Source: Polyporus tsugae (Eukaryota > Basidiomycota > Agaricomycetes > Polyporales > Polyporaceae). Taken from it: DNA of 64,000 bases. The notes under the pieces are model-generated. The model was not told the origin of the DNA. It searched no databases and worked only from the letters and a program-made list of their open reading frames with translations. Location of the stretch: positions 1,364,001-1,428,000 of the forward strand of contig JAHRBS010000001.1 in NCBI GenBank assembly GCA_024305745.1, read 5' to 3'. A program made the position numbers and the translations under genes. The number at the start of each line of letters is the position of its first letter. Position 1 is the first letter of the stretch. Positions 12,151 through 22,282 of this stretch are shown here, in pieces.

Positions 12151-12657
12151 TCACTCGAAATCCCAGGAAACCTCGACGCGGCCATCATCGAGGGGTGCCA
12201 ACTGCTCGAACGCTGCCGGGGAGAGATCGATGCTGCCAGATGCGCAACCCGGGCAGAGGTCCACGACGGTCGCGTCGACAAATTGTCCTTGGTCTAACAA
12301 CACGCATAAATAAATAATCAGCAACAATATCCGGACGGGAACTCATCTCGCTTACGATGAACACCGATGTGGCGCCAGCAGTGGGTCCCTTCGGCGTACT
12401 GGTTCGCGCTCAAGGCGACGACGAGATCGCTGTTCTGGCTCGGGGCACCACAGGCACCGAGTTCCCCATCGGGCGTGTACCAGGTGGCTGTTAGGATGAA
12501 TGAAAGTCAATGGTCGGATATAGTCGCAGGAGCGATATGGATACATACCATCTCCAAAAAAGGTTTCGGCATTGTCGGAGGTGGGGGCAGCGGAGGCATG
12601 AGCACTGCCAATGAAGGCAACGGCAAGGACGGCAGCAAGAACGGACTTGAAAGACAT
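12151..12657 (-). CDS. Small secreted double-psi beta-barrel (barwin/RlpA-like) protein
   Basis: Inferred exons: 12657-12549, 12487-12356, 12293-12151, joining to 127 residues. A hydrophobic signal peptide covers about residues 1-21 with likely cleavage after SAHA. The mature part has the features of fungal single-domain barwin/expansin-like proteins: TWYTPDGELGACG, then VVALSANQYA, THCWRHIGV, and the hallmark DATVVDLCPGCASGSIDLSP followed by AAFEQLA and VSWDF at the end. Four cysteines are positioned for two disulfides. Relatives include small secreted proteins of wood-decay and pathogenic basidiomycetes, some reported as protease inhibitors; activity of this one cannot be read from sequence. 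No cellulose-binding module is attached. A TATA-like box lies ~107 bp upstream of the ATG. Confidence 0.85.
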
Positions 12658-15592
12658 GGTTGCGGGAGAACTGGAGAGGAGATGGAGAGGATTGGCTGAG
12701 AGTTGTGGTTGCGAAAGGAGTGAGCAGTGTGATCCTAGTGCTGCAACAAGCAAGCCTCGACGATTTATACCAGCCTGTGGCGGCACCTCGAGATGTAGTT
12801 GCGTGATGCTAGACCCGACATGTCAGAGAGGAACGTTCGGTACGGCGGGGAGAGGAAGCGACCACATAAGATGTCGCTGAAACGGCCAGTGGTCGCTATG
12901 GTCGAGAGGCTGACTGAGCCAAACCTGCGATTCGGGACAACTGGATGATCCCCTCAGTCTCTTCGCTTCCCGGATTGGAGCGTACTTACTCGTTTAGGCG
13001 CCGTTGGTAAACCCACCTTAAACCCTGGAGTCGCATCCTAGTGTCGTGCCTGCAGTTCGTCGTAGATACCCCTAATGGTACCGACACTGCGTCAAGACCC
13101 AAAGGAGGTACACAGGTGTAGACACAGAAGGTTGAAGAGCTTGCTGGATCTGAGCCAGCAAGTAGCTCATGTTGATGGGAACCCACGAATCAGTCATCGA
13201 CGATTAGGTCAAAATGGCTCGATGATCCTTCCTGCAGGGGGTTTTCCTTTATGTTGTATTAGTTCCTCGACCGCAACTAGGTTTGGTAGGCTCACCATGG
13301 GGGGGCGTAACATGTACGGTTTCCACCGAAACACCAGTGGGTGACTCGAACGGACAGCTCGCAGCGCCGGTACCGCACGATAGTCGCCGAGCCTTGGAAT
13401 AAGCCATAGTATTGGGGACCGGCAACGCTAGGGGAGAAATTCCAAGCGCGCGTCCACGGCTATTTGGTCCCAAAAACGTGCGATCAGGAGCCGAGTGGTG
13501 TAGAGATTATCGAATTCATTCTCCGACGAAAGATAAGAGCGAAAGTTGGCTCAAGAACTTGAGTAGCGCTCAGTCCAAGCGGCTCGAAATCGACTTGAGG
13601 GGTTACAGCACACATGAAGCCCTTATTTTTTTCTGATCTGGGTCCGGAAGGTAGGGCTGAATCATTCTGTGGGATTGGAATTTCACCGCAGGGTCATTTA
13701 GTAGCCTTAGTCGATGAACTGCTCACCTTATTTTTTCATCCATTGTTCTGTGTGCACATGTGTTCCCACAGATCGAAATATTATTGCACTCTCTACCTAT
13801 TCATGTGGTCCATTGAGAGGTACAGGGAATGTGAAGCCTCAACTTGCAAAACATGCATTGGCAGTGGACGGTGCGGAAGCGCTGGTATAGGCGCGCATGA
13901 CCCGAGCACAAGGACTGACTGCAAGCCGGGCCAAAGGTCTGCAGTAGCCGCCACCGGGAAGAGCAGCGCGGGGATGCTCTAGTTGGAGAGATCCAACCTA
14001 GTGTGACCAAATCAGAAAGCTCCAGAGAAAAACTATATAACCCCACTCACCTCGGAGTTGCTCAAACAGTTCAAAGCGAGGATGTGCAAGTTTGCGACTC
14101 GGAGACTGCGGCAGCAGCACAGCTTGTGTGGATGACGGGTGCCACTACGCCCGAGCCTAAGGATGTCATATCCATCATACACTCCGCACTCCCGAGGTTC
14201 CGCACGTTTCTCCCTTTGGTCTTGCTCTTAAATCCTTTCATATAACTTCATCATGGCGAGCGGCTTAACAGGCACGCCATGTATGGTTGACTTCTCGATC
14301 ATCTAGTCGCGCTCTGTCCGCTTCGTCTCTTCGTCTCGCCATTAGTATGCAGCTGCCGTGGCATATAGATAGGCAGCACCCTTAATGTCGGACATTTTCA
14401 CCTTCCGAGTCCTCAGGCTGGATACCTTGCTTTGACCATCGTATCGTTGTCGGAGTTTAGATTCTAACTCGGCGAGAGCTCGCTTAGATCACAATGGACA
14501 CCGCAAGCGAGTCACGGGAGGGAACAGGCGAGATGGATTAAGGCGCTAACATTACATAACCTGGACACTTTCGTTGGAGAGGTTGCCGGTCCCCAATAGT
14601 ATCGCACGAAGCCTGAGGTAGAGCGTGATGGTACAAGGCACTGGCACCGTGTCTCTCGGTCATAGGTTTGCCAGTGTTGCAAGTAATGCTCTAATAATAT
14701 CGATTAGAGCAGCATGGTAAGCACACAACTCCGGGAAAGTGGCAAAGTCGTGGTGGGAGTGTCTCAAGTTGAAGCTGAGTTGCCAAAGAGGTCAGACCGG
14801 TCAGGCCGCGAAGATCGCTAGCGCTCACCCAAGCGCCAGCTGCGGAACGGCCCGGGCCAGCGCACTCTGACTCGAACTTGTACTTCTGAGTCTCGACCGT
14901 CAACCCCAGCTGTGTTCAACAAGCCCACTCGCTTCCAGATTCTTGTCCTGGTGCGAATACTGGAGTCATCAAAGAGGAATCTGAATAGCCAGAAATTCAC
15001 GAGGAACATCATATGAACCTGTCGCTGCCCAGTTTAAGCGATATGGTTCCTAGGTGCGCCCCCCACTTTTTCCGAGGTTTCGCGATCGGACGTTAACTGC
15101 ATTATCGGACATACAACAGGAGCTCTCAGAACGTTCTTATTCTATATATTAGGTCTACTATGGCACTCATCATTGAAGATGCGATGTATGACGTTCATTG
15201 TACTGGAACTCAACTGAGATGCTTGAGCACTTCCAGGACGAGCAGACCCACCGGTTTGACACTGCTAATGTCTGGCTGGCTTTCGGAGCGAACCAAACAC
15301 TCCGAGACTTTCGCAAAATAGGTCAGTTCTCCCATGCTACCTCATGCTCCACATGGCTGGTGATTCCCAAAGCCAACGTTACGCGCGAATCTGACTTGCG
15401 ATAGATGTACTGCTTCTACGTGACCAAGCGACACTCGGCCCGCTCGCAGCATAATGCGAATGTCCGCCCCTCCGCGGAGCAAGTCTTGCATCAGCTGGTG
15501 GCTTGTCCAAGCTTGTATGAACGGTTGGGCAATGTGATACCTGGGGCTCCATCAGGTATAAAGGACAGGAACTAGAACCGCAGGTCTGCAAG
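12658..15592. other. Gene-poor stretch before the retrotransposon cluster
   Basis: About 2.9 kb. Apart from the promoter at its left end I found no open frame with family features, no RNA gene and no clear repeat. The open frames are below 125 residues and overlap on both strands. It may be decayed DNA, or hold a fast-evolving or non-coding transcript that I cannot recognise. Confidence 0.5.
12764..12769 (-). promoter_or_regulatory. TATA-like box of the secreted barrel-protein gene
   Basis: TATAAA on the minus strand in the context GGTATAAATCG, about 107 bp before the ATG at 12657, with a pyrimidine-rich leader between. Position and sequence fit a core promoter of a well-expressed secreted protein gene; functional role is inferred. 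Confidence 0.45.
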
Positions 15593-16036
15593 TGTTACGA
15601 CTAGACGTCGAGTAAGGATCAGGGATACGTACAAGACGAGCAGGAGCGCCGACAAGCACTTGTGCAGCGAGAGCGGAGCAAGGCTCGACGGTCAGGGCTG
15701 GAGACAAGATGTATTGAGTGAGGTAACTAACGAGGGAAATACAGCGAGGCTTACCTGGAGACAAGAGGTCGAAACTGAGGTCTCCAGGCAGCAAAGTGCA
15801 GGTCTTTATATACGTATAGAGGACAATGGGAACCCGGGGACAATAGGTAACTATGGACACGGATGAACAATGGAAACGGAACAATAGCGACGACAGACAA
15901 TAAGGAGCTATTGTGCTGAGGAACAAAGGACAAGATACAATGCAACGGAGAACAATAAGTACAATGTGAGAAGTAGATCGTCCGGAAAAGGAAACTAAGG
16001 CGCTGGTAGTAGGCGCCGAATGGAATGTTCATGACA
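15593..16036 (-). repeat. 3' LTR of the left (minus-strand) family A copy
   Basis: 444 bp, with TGT..ACA ends in the element's orientation. It starts right after the polypurine tract that follows pol. Its U3 part is identical to the LTR at 27546-27991, but the last ~143 nt (U5 side) are clearly different from it. A TATATAAAG box lies in the middle, before the presumed R region. Confidence 0.88.
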
Positions 16037-16068
16037 ATACCCCCCTCCTAAGGGTCGTGCCTTCATGA

Positions 16069-19000
16069 CTAAGTCTTCTTGAGAGGACCAGGCACCTCTG
16101 CGTGCGTTGAATGGAATTTCTGCACGAGTTGCGGCACATTTGTAAGGTCCACTGCATCCTCCCAGCTGTCGTGTTCAGGGCCCCAACCCTTCCAGTGTAC
16201 GAGGTACTGCAGTTTCTTCCACCGCCCATACCGCCGTGACTCCAACACTTCCTCCACTTTGTACTCTTCCTCCCCCTCCACCTCAATTGCCGCTGGCTCT
16301 GCCGGGTGACGACCGGGGAGTCGACTCTCCTTGTGCGGAAGCAGGAGAGAAACGTGGAATACGGGGTGGATTACAAGGTCCTTGGGGAGTCTGAGCTCGT
16401 AAGCCAGATTGCCCACCTTGCATACAACCAGATACGGGCCAGCGTATCGATCCACCAGTTTCTGAGAGACTCCAGGAACGCGGAAGTTCCTCGTGTCGAG
16501 CCACACCTTCTGGCCTTCCTTGAACTCTGGAGCGTCACGGACATACCGATCATAGTACTCCTTTATCCGCTCAGCTGCTAGAGTCAAGGCCGCAGTTGCA
16601 TCCTCTCGCGCCTGTCGCAACTCCTCCCGGCATTCATCAGCTGCAGGCACTGCTGTAGGCAACATCGGAATGTGGAACTGGGGTTCGTAGCCGTACATGA
16701 GGTAGAACAGCGAGTAACCCGTTGATGAGTGCTGGTGCGAGTTAAAGGCGAACTCTGCAATCGGCAGCCACTTGACCCAGTCATCGCGGCGCCGTGAGCA
16801 GAACATGCGAAGGTACGCCTCTATCTCCTGGTTCCATTGTTCCGATTGCCCATCTGTCTGCGGGTGGTAGGCTTTGGACATTGCGCTTTCTATGCCAAGT
16901 CCCTTGAGTACGGCGCGGAAGAGCTTGCTTGAGAACTGGGGCCCACGATCAGAGATGATCTTCCGTGGCAGCCCGTGAAGATGAAAATGTTCTCGGATGA
17001 AGTTGTCAGCAGCTCCTTCTGTGTCGATCTCCTCGGTGCAAGGAATAAGATGTATCATCTTTCCATGCCGATCAGCGATGAGCTGAAGTGCATTGTATCC
17101 ATCCACCTCTGGGAGTCCAGTGATGAAGTCGCACGTCACAATCTGGCCCGGGCCATCAGGGATTTCGTTTGGTTGAAGAGGACCGTGCGGTTTGGCATGC
17201 GAACCCTTACCGCGGCGACAGGTGTCGCAGGTCTCAACGTAATCCTTAATGAACTTTGCCATGCCCGGCCACCAGTAGTTTTGCGTGACCAACTTCAATG
17301 TCTTCGACTGCCCAGGGTGTCCAGCGGGCGGGAGGTCGTGGTGGATGCGTACAACCTCAGCACACAGCGCGTCGTTCTTGGGGACATAGACTTTGCCTCG
17401 GTACAGTAGCAGGCCTTGCTCACTGTTCCAGTCCACCAAGTCATTCTGAAGATGCGCTGGTCCAAGTTTGTCCAGTTTACTGAGTGCCTCCATGACCTCC
17501 TGCTTGCGCTCTCCGCACTTGCGGATGCGTCGAAGCAGTGCCTTCTCTGGAACCACCGATAGATGCCCTCTCTTGGCTGCCAGTACCCAGAAATGTTCTG
17601 GCTGCAGCAAGACTTGACTGAGATTGTCATCTGCATCCTCGTGCTGGTGGTCAGGCCATCTCGACAGTGCATCGGCCCTACCATTAGACGTCCCAGGCTT
17701 GTGCGAGATGACAAAGTCGAATCGCGACAGATAGAGAGCCCATTGTGCCTGCCTGCGTGTGAGGTTCTGTGCTGTGCGCCAATACTCGAGGTTCTTGTGG
17801 TCCGACTGGATCTCGAACATACTGGAGAGACCCTCGAGATAGTGACGCCAGGCCTGCAGGGCACGAATGATGGCGAGCATCTCCTTGTCGTAGATCTTGT
17901 AGTTGCGTTCAGCATCGTTCATCGACTCGGAGTGAAAAGCGATGGGGTGCCATTTGCCGTCTTCCCCCTCCTGAGACAGAACCGCGCCCATAGCGAAGCC
18001 AGATGCGTCGACTTCAATGCGGGTGTTGCAGTCTGGATCATAGATCGTCAGGACAGGGCTTTTGGTGAAGCAACACTTGAGCTCGTCAAAGGCAGACTGC
18101 TCTTCGTCTCCCCATTGCCATGGCGCATTGCCCGTGAGGCGATCCAAGGGTTTGCAGATGGCACTAAAGTCCTTTATGAACCGCCGATAGAAGTTTGCAA
18201 AACCGCGGAACTTCTGTACGTCTGTGGCGTTCTGAGGGACAGGCCAATCTGCGATACCCTTCACCTTCACCGGATCCATCTCTACGCAGTTCTCCGAGAC
18301 GAGTACACCGAGGTATTCCACCTTAGGCTGTTCGAACTCGCACTTCTCTGGCTTGCAGAACAGGTCGTTCTCCTTAAGACGTTTCAGGACCTCGCGCACC
18401 AATGTGCGGTGTTCCTCGAGACTGTCGGTGAATATGAGGATGTCGTCGAGGTAGATAGTGACTTTGCCGAGTATGATGAGGTCCTTGAAGATGTCGTTCA
18501 TGAGCGTAGAGAATGTGCTGGGCGAATTGGCTAGCCCAAAAAACATAACGTTCAGCTCGAACAGCCCTCGATTGGTCACAAAGGCAGCCTTCCATTCATC
18601 GCCGGCCTTAACCCGCACATTGTTGTACCCCCAGCGAATATCGAGCTTTGTGAAGTACTTGGCCTTCTTGAGTCGATCCATCAGATCTGATACCAACGGT
18701 AGTGGGTAATGGTTCTTAATGGTGATCTCATTGAGTCGCCGATAGTCCTGGACTGGACGTAGGCTACCATCCTTCTTCTTGACAAAGAAGAACGGCGACG
18801 ACATTGGCGACTTTGACTCTTGAATACAGCCTTTGGCCAAGTTCTCAGCGAGAAACTTGTCAAGCTCTCCTTGTTCGCTGGGTGACAGGGGGTACACACG
18901 GGAATGGAACATCTTTGCATCGGGCACGAGCTCTATTGCATGGTCATAGGGTCCGTGTTCTGGCAAACGTTCGGACGCCTCTTTCGAGAGCACATGCAAG

Positions 19001-19836
19001 TATTCGTGATAGTGCTCGGGTACGATCTCTTTGACGGGGCGGACTTCCTTCTTCTGGTACTCTTGCTCAGCGAGTTGTTGCAAATATGTGTATGTCGCTG
19101 AAGCAAACAGTTGCGGAGCACCATAAAGGCATTGTCCATCCTCCCATGCATTGAGAAGAGATGTCTCAGTTCCATCCCACCGCAGCAGGAATCCTGGCGG
19201 CCAGGGCCTATCCTCCTCCTTCTCCTCAGTCATCATGGCCGCACACACCCTTCCAACCTTCCTAACCTTCTTTGCCCATCGAGGACTGCAGCGCGCCATA
19301 AGCCGTGCCTCCGTATCATGCGCTTTGGTCTCGACAGGTTCAGAGGTTCTCTGGTTAGCCGGGCATGTCTCTGGACATCTCAACAGGCGCAGCGAGCCAT
19401 GTTCCCAGTCTACTTCAGGGTTGTGCTCGCGTAGCCAGTCCAGGCCAATGATGACATCCTCTTCTCCTATATCTGTCACTACAAAGACCACCTTCTCCCT
19501 GTGGTCTCCGATTGCCATATCCAACACGGCAACCTCTGTGATTGTACCATCACGGTTTTCTGAACTGTCGATATTGTACAGAGGAATTGGCCTTGCCAAC
19601 TTCCTCGTCGTAACCCTATTCTGTTCTACGAATCGTCTATGTAGGAACTTAGTAGTAGCACCGCTATCTACTATAGCTACAATGTCCTTATGTCGCTGCT
19701 TGCCGATTAACTGTACTGGTATATGAAAGTGTTGACCATCGTGATTTACTTCATATACAAATGACGAACCCAGTACAGAAAATCGACTATTACTACAAGA
19801 ACCAGCACGCGCAGCGTCCAATGCGGTTCTAATCAA
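16069..19836 (-). CDS. pol: Pol polyprotein, left family A copy
   Basis: 1255 codons with no stop. Encodes, in order: aspartic protease (DSGA at 57-60), reverse transcriptase (YLDD at 462-465), RNase H (EVDASGFAMGAVL, KEMLAIIRAL), integrase with the zinc-binding HH..CDTC module, catalytic D903, D963 and E999 (DD35E spacing), and a C-terminal chromodomain (about 1185-1245, with YLVHWKGWGPEHDSWE). The chromodomain marks it as a chromovirus of the Ty3/Gypsy group. There is no ATG at the front of the frame; it opens with TTG ATT AGA, consistent with synthesis by -1 frameshifting from gag. Differs from the right copy by Val instead of Met in TNVPQL-V-QKF. All catalytic motifs are intact. Confidence 0.95.
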   Translation of the reverse strand: MIRTALDAARAGSCSNSRFSVLGSSFVYEVNHDGQHFHIPVQLIGKQRHKDIVAIVDSGATTKFLHRRFVEQNRVTTRKLARPIPLYNIDSSENRDGTITEVAVLDMAIGDHREKVVFVVTDIGEEDVIIGLDWLREHNPEVDWEHGSLRLLRCPETCPANQRTSEPVETKAHDTEARLMARCSPRWAKKVRKVGRVCAAMMTEEKEEDRPWPPGFLLRWDGTETSLLNAWEDGQCLYGAPQLFASATYTYLQQLAEQEYQKKEVRPVKEIVPEHYHEYLHVLSKEASERLPEHGPYDHAIELVPDAKMFHSRVYPLSPSEQGELDKFLAENLAKGCIQESKSPMSSPFFFVKKKDGSLRPVQDYRRLNEITIKNHYPLPLVSDLMDRLKKAKYFTKLDIRWGYNNVRVKAGDEWKAAFVTNRGLFELNVMFFGLANSPSTFSTLMNDIFKDLIILGKVTIYLDDILIFTDSLEEHRTLVREVLKRLKENDLFCKPEKCEFEQPKVEYLGVLVSENCVEMDPVKVKGIADWPVPQNATDVQKFRGFANFYRRFIKDFSAICKPLDRLTGNAPWQWGDEEQSAFDELKCCFTKSPVLTIYDPDCNTRIEVDASGFAMGAVLSQEGEDGKWHPIAFHSESMNDAERNYKIYDKEMLAIIRALQAWRHYLEGLSSMFEIQSDHKNLEYWRTAQNLTRRQAQWALYLSRFDFVISHKPGTSNGRADALSRWPDHQHEDADDNLSQVLLQPEHFWVLAAKRGHLSVVPEKALLRRIRKCGERKQEVMEALSKLDKLGPAHLQNDLVDWNSEQGLLLYRGKVYVPKNDALCAEVVRIHHDLPPAGHPGQSKTLKLVTQNYWWPGMAKFIKDYVETCDTCRRGKGSHAKPHGPLQPNEIPDGPGQIVTCDFITGLPEVDGYNALQLIADRHGKMIHLIPCTEEIDTEGAADNFIREHFHLHGLPRKIISDRGPQFSSKLFRAVLKGLGIESAMSKAYHPQTDGQSEQWNQEIEAYLRMFCSRRRDDWVKWLPIAEFAFNSHQHSSTGYSLFYLMYGYEPQFHIPMLPTAVPAADECREELRQAREDATAALTLAAERIKEYYDRYVRDAPEFKEGQKVWLDTRNFRVPGVSQKLVDRYAGPYLVVCKVGNLAYELRLPKDLVIHPVFHVSLLLPHKESRLPGRHPAEPAAIEVEGEEEYKVEEVLESRRYGRWKKLQYLVHWKGWGPEHDSWEDAVDLTNVPQLVQKFHSTHAEVPGPLKKT

Positions 19837-21299
19837 AAACCCTCTTTCTTATCGACCACCGTAAGGGCAGTGATCTTCTCCTCCATTGCCTTGAGCTGGG
19901 CCTTGAGTGTCGTGAGCCCGTCGGTACTGGATGAGGAAGAAGAGGCAGCCCGTTGGCCCTCGACTTTGGGCTTTGGGCAGTGCCACACGGGATGTCCTTT
20001 CTCACCGCAGTTCCAGCACTCTCCGTCGAACTTCTTCTTGCCCGAACCGGAGGCAGCTGCCTTTTCGCCCTTCTTCTTCCATCCAAATTGCTTCGGCCAT
20101 TCCTCCTCGCGCACAGCAAGTTGCTGATCCATCTGCAGCGCGACTTTCTCGATCTTGGCGAGGTCCGAGATGTCATGCGCTGTGGTCGCGAAGGCGTCCT
20201 TGATCTTGTAAGGGAGCACCGTGCGGTACCATTCGCGCTTGTCTGCATCACCGAACCTGGTGCGAGCAGCGATGGCATTGAACTGACTGGTATAGTCCTT
20301 GACGGTGCCAAGCTGATGCGAAGCCTTGCAGAGTTTGGTGAGTTCTGCGACGGCTGCTTCCTCGTTGTTTGCAGCGCAGAAGTGCGCCTTGAATGACCCT
20401 TCAAAGGCTGCAAAGTCCGACCACGCAACATTGCCGCTGGCCACTGTGACGATGTATGGGCCGGCCCACTCTGCAGCGCCACCGGTCAACTTGTTGAGGA
20501 TCGTGATCCAGCGGATCTCATGCGCGACACCTTGCGCCTCGAGAAGATCGTAGTAGATGCGGGCATTGGCTACAAAGCGGAGCCCTTCCTGCGCGAGCTT
20601 TCCATCGTACTCGCGAGGGGCGACTTGGGAGAGGAGTTTGGAGACATCAAAGGGGGTGGGTGTGGCCATGGTGGGAGCGGGCGATAGTGCTCGCAATGAG
20701 GGCGAAGAGGAAGAGGATGATGAGGGTGGTGAGGATGGAGGTGTTGGGGTGGTGAGAACTACGGTTTCTCGTTTGGGTTCCTCCTTGACTGCAGGGTTTG
20801 AGTCCTCTTGCTCAGGTTCTGCTTCAACCTTGGGTAGTGCTGAGGTTGAAGCGATGGGGGAATTGGAGGTGCGGGATGCGAGCCGTTGTCTAACAAGCTC
20901 GGCAGTGGTCTGGAGGGTTAGTCCTCCAAGATGAGGGGATGCGGACGGAGTCCCAGTGGGGGTCGGCTTGCGACTTTGGGGCTGAGAGGTTGGACGTGAG
21001 GTAGGGCGGTACGCAGGATGAGATGCAGGGTTACTAGTTGCAACTGCTGCCGCTTGGCAAAGAGGCGGACGTTCGGGGTCACGAAAGGCAGGTGTAGGGG
21101 GTCTGGCGATGTGTGCAAGGATAAGGGCTGGTTGGTCTTCGGTAGTGATGAGTCGAGGTGCGAGACCTTTGACTGCCTCAGGAATAGGTCTCCAAGTACA
21201 ACTCCGGTGTGGGCACAGTTGTGTTACACAGACAGACCACCGCTTCTTGTCCTTATCCCAGTACTCATCCTGGACTTCAAAGGGGTGAAAGGCGTGCAT
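19833..21299 (-). CDS. gag: Gag protein, left family A copy
   Basis: 488 residues, the structural protein of the virus-like particle. The N-terminal half is P/S/T-rich; the capsid-like core starts around MATPTPFDVSKLLSQV, and one CCHC zinc knuckle (CWNCGEKGHPVWHC) lies near residue 433. The stop overlaps the start of pol, which is in the -1 frame. The tract G GGT TTT directly precedes the TGA. Identical at protein level to the right copy. Confidence 0.93.
   Translation of the reverse strand: MHAFHPFEVQDEYWDKDKKRWSVCVTQLCPHRSCTWRPIPEAVKGLAPRLITTEDQPALILAHIARPPTPAFRDPERPPLCQAAAVATSNPASHPAYRPTSRPTSQPQSRKPTPTGTPSASPHLGGLTLQTTAELVRQRLASRTSNSPIASTSALPKVEAEPEQEDSNPAVKEEPKRETVVLTTPTPPSSPPSSSSSSSPSLRALSPAPTMATPTPFDVSKLLSQVAPREYDGKLAQEGLRFVANARIYYDLLEAQGVAHEIRWITILNKLTGGAAEWAGPYIVTVASGNVAWSDFAAFEGSFKAHFCAANNEEAAVAELTKLCKASHQLGTVKDYTSQFNAIAARTRFGDADKREWYRTVLPYKIKDAFATTAHDISDLAKIEKVALQMDQQLAVREEEWPKQFGWKKKGEKAAASGSGKKKFDGECWNCGEKGHPVWHCPKPKVEGQRAASSSSSSTDGLTTLKAQLKAMEEKITALTVVDKKEGF
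19836..19842 (-). promoter_or_regulatory. -1 ribosomal frameshift heptamer (left copy)
   Basis: On the minus strand the gag frame reads GA-G GGT TTT TGA. G GGT TTT fits X XXY YYZ exactly, and slipping back one base enters the open pol frame at TTG ATT AGA. Seen directly; activity is inferred. Confidence 0.7.
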
Positions 21300-21761
21300 G
21301 AACTCTTTGCAAGCCAGGATGAAGTGTCTCGCTTCCTATCCAGGAACGATGGACGGCGGGCGCACAATCCAGGAACGATGGACGGCGGGCGCACAATCCA
21401 ACGCTGTCTGCTCAGCCTCCTCGGCCTATTGCTGTGTCTTAACCACAAGGGACACGAGCCCGGGGGTGTCCTGCCTTGGCTTTGTTTCGCCGCCTTTCTC
21501 TAGCCTCCCACGCCGTGAGGCGGACCACTTCTGTCAGTGCTGGGGTCTCAGGTTAGGAGCTTTCCACGCACTGTACCACTGAAAGTGGCAAGCCTCGAGT
21601 TGAATCAAGACCACGTCCGATGGTGTGACTAGAGCGCGCACTATGCTAGGCCAACACAGAGGATCTGAGTGCGTACCGTACAAGGGGAAAGGGGAATGAT
21701 AAATGTGTGTAAACTCCTGGGGGAAAGGTGCGCTGGTGCTCGTGGAGAAGTTTCGACCTAA

Positions 21762-21820
21762 TGTTACGACTGCTCGTCTCGTACATATCCCTGATCCTTA
21801 CTCGATGTCCAGTCGTAACA
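21762..21820 (+). other. Palindrome centre: truncated LTR end between the two leaders
   Basis: 21762-21771 (TGTTACGACT) and 21811-21820 (AGTCGTAACA) are exact inverted copies. The 39-nt spacer 21772-21810 is not symmetrical and matches, in plus orientation, the U5 end of the family A LTR (CCCTGATCCTTACTCGA is shared with the left outer LTR). So the right copy keeps 49 nt of its 5' LTR and the left copy 10 nt. Neither keeps U3, so no LTR promoter faces either gag. Confidence 0.85.
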
Positions 21821-22282
21821 TTAGGTCGAAACTTCTCCACGAGCACCAGCGCACCTTTCCCCCAGGAGTTTACACACATTTATCATTCCCCTTTCCCCTT
21901 GTACGGTACGCACTCAGATCCTCTGTGTTGGCCTAGCATAGTGCGCGCTCTAGTCACACCATCGGACGTGGTCTTGATTCAACTCGAGGCTTGCCACTTT
22001 CAGTGGTACAGTGCGTGGAAAGCTCCTAACCTGAGACCCCAGCACTGACAGAAGTGGTCCGCCTCACGGCGTGGGAGGCTAGAGAAAGGCGGCGAAACAA
22101 AGCCAAGGCAGGACACCCCCGGGCTCGTGTCCCTTGTGGTTAAGACACAGCAATAGGCCGAGGAGGCTGAGCAGACAGCGTTGGATTGTGCGCCCGCCGT
22201 CCATCGTTCCTGGATTGTGCGCCCGCCGTCCATCGTTCCTGGATAGGAAGCGAGACACTTCATCCTGGCTTGCAAAGAGTTC

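Larger units (their letters stand above)
15736..21771 (-). repeat. Left arm of the giant inverted repeat
   Basis: 6036 nt that match the reverse complement of 21811-27846. I noticed only two differences (16125 and 17929). The arm covers part of the 3' LTR, pol, gag, leader and the last 10 nt of a 5' LTR. Confidence 0.92.

Noticed and set aside
13000..13760. Structured RNA or rRNA-like segment in the gene-poor region
   Set aside because: No conserved rRNA core motif, tRNA T-loop with matching stems, or snRNA signature could be found by eye.
17563..18534. 323-codon open frame antisense to pol in the left arm (and its mirror at 25048-26019)
   Set aside because: It lies wholly opposite the RT/RNase H region and has no domain; it is explained by codon bias of pol. 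The mirror copy exists only because of the palindrome.
21762..21820. Central hairpin as a replication origin or telomere-like hairpin end
   Set aside because: The symmetry is fully explained by the two inverted retrotransposon leaders and the spacer is LTR sequence.
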